From: CAVPRW01 sp046727435 [NCBI: bacterium]
GTDB taxonomy: Bacteria; Tectomicrobia; Entotheonellia; J063
Direction: 5' to 3'
Length of the DNA stretch: 6,611 nt
NCBI GenBank assembly: GCA_046727435.1
Contig: JBKPCR010000418.1
Location: 1 to 6,611 of the forward strand
Shown: positions 6,359 to 6,611 of the stretch, piece by piece
Layout: every line of letters begins with the position of its first letter
Numbering within the stretch: position 1 is the stretch's first letter
Translations under genes and position numbers: made by a program
The notes under the pieces: model-generated
The model's input: only the letters and a program-made list of their open reading frames with translations
The model's database searches: none
What the model was told of the DNA's origin: nothing

Positions 6359-6481
6359 CCGCGGGTCGTTCTAGAGGTCCGACCGTTTGTCTCGCCAAGG
6401 GCCATTCACATCGAGATGCTCGACCACATCGGCTACCAAGTCGGCCCAAACCCAACACTCATGACACCAGCCGCAAAGTGA
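6359..6481 (+). pseudogene. Unrecognised coding tail ending in the 39-bp repeat sequence
   Basis: Frame 2 is open from 6359 (after a TGA at 6356) to a TGA at 6479-6481 and has protein-like composition, including HIEMLDHIGYQVGPNPTLM and a final TPAAK. Its last twelve codons align with those of copy A (GPIPTITSPAAK versus GPNPTLMTPAAK) with several silent differences, as expected of related coding sequences rather than random repeats. No start codon or ribosome site is convincing, so it looks like the 3' end of a lost gene. I do not recognise the family. Confidence 0.35.
6443..6481 (+). repeat. 39-bp repeat, copy C (direct relative to copy A)
   Basis: It begins GGCCCAAACCCAACA (6443-6457), has the same 13-base spacer as copies A and B, then CCGCAAA (6471-6477). 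It aligns without gaps to copy A, with 31 of 39 bases identical by my count, in the same orientation about 5.7 kb away, so copies A and C bracket the whole glycosylation cluster. No inverted partner is visible before the window ends. Confidence 0.6.
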
Positions 6482-6611
6482 TCATCTTGCGGGTGAAGCG
6501 GGGACCTATGACAAACAGGGTTCCCATAGTGGATAAAACCATCACCTCTATAAAATCAATTAGTTGAAAGATCTCAACCGCGTGCCAACAAGCCTAATGC
6601 CTATCTGTCAT
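6482..6611. other. Terminal stretch without a recognised gene
   Basis: The last 130 bases are A/T-richer than the rest and hold no frame with protein-like composition. The only structure seen is an imperfect palindrome (GTTGA, six bases, TCAAC) around 6563-6578, which is too weak to call an operator or terminator. Confidence 0.4.

Noticed and set aside
6308-6365. Clustered CCGCGG palindromes
   Set aside because: Three GC-rich hexamers with no extended stem or regular spacing; best explained by local GC-rich sequence.
6565-6590. A TTGGCACG...TTGA minus-strand match to a sigma-54 promoter
   Set aside because: The spacing between the two elements is one base short of the strict sigma-54 requirement and no gene lies suitably downstream.
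1-6611. CRISPR array, tRNA or rRNA genes
   Set aside because: No regularly spaced repeats and no cloverleaf or rRNA-like segments were seen.

Overview
The window is bacterial DNA from an accessory, surface-polysaccharide type region with an unusually high load of decayed sequence. The lineage cannot be fixed from the sequence. Base composition is moderate and uneven. There are no introns, the Shine-Dalgarno sites look bacterial, and Gtr-type glycosylation proteins are present. The many broken insertion sequences suggest an environmental bacterium with abundant IS debris, which is inference only.

Layout, left to right. Positions 2-757 (+) hold an unrecognised, soluble, beta-rich protein that is probably cut by the window edge. 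Positions 758-1109 have no intact gene. This gap holds an inverted pair of a 39-bp repeat (772-810 and 1023-1061) with a short CBS-domain-like coding relic between. A minus-strand cluster follows, listed here in transcription order: a GtrA-like four-helix membrane protein (5788-5390), a GT-C type membrane glycosyltransferase (4551-2755), and a GtrB/DPM1-like family 2 glycosyltransferase with two C-terminal membrane helices (about 2024-1110). The two gaps between these genes (about 730 and 840 bp) are each filled by a plus-strand transposase remnant broken by frameshifts and stops. Positions 5800-6611 have no intact gene. They hold a possible membrane-protein tail, a fragment of a PLP-dependent cysteine synthase, and a third copy of the 39-bp repeat that reads as the end of a coding sequence.

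How the genes may work together. The three minus-strand genes match the parts of a three-component Gtr glycosylation system. The GtrB-like enzyme would charge undecaprenyl phosphate with a sugar on the cytoplasmic face, the GtrA-like protein would help move the lipid-linked sugar across the membrane, and the GT-C enzyme would transfer the sugar to a glycan or protein outside. All three reading frames look intact although both spacers are IS wreckage. The system may therefore still work, but perhaps not as one tight operon.

The most notable points are this split Gtr-like cluster, the two same-orientation transposase remnants in its two gaps, and the diverged 39-bp repeat, whose direct copies lie on both sides of the cluster.
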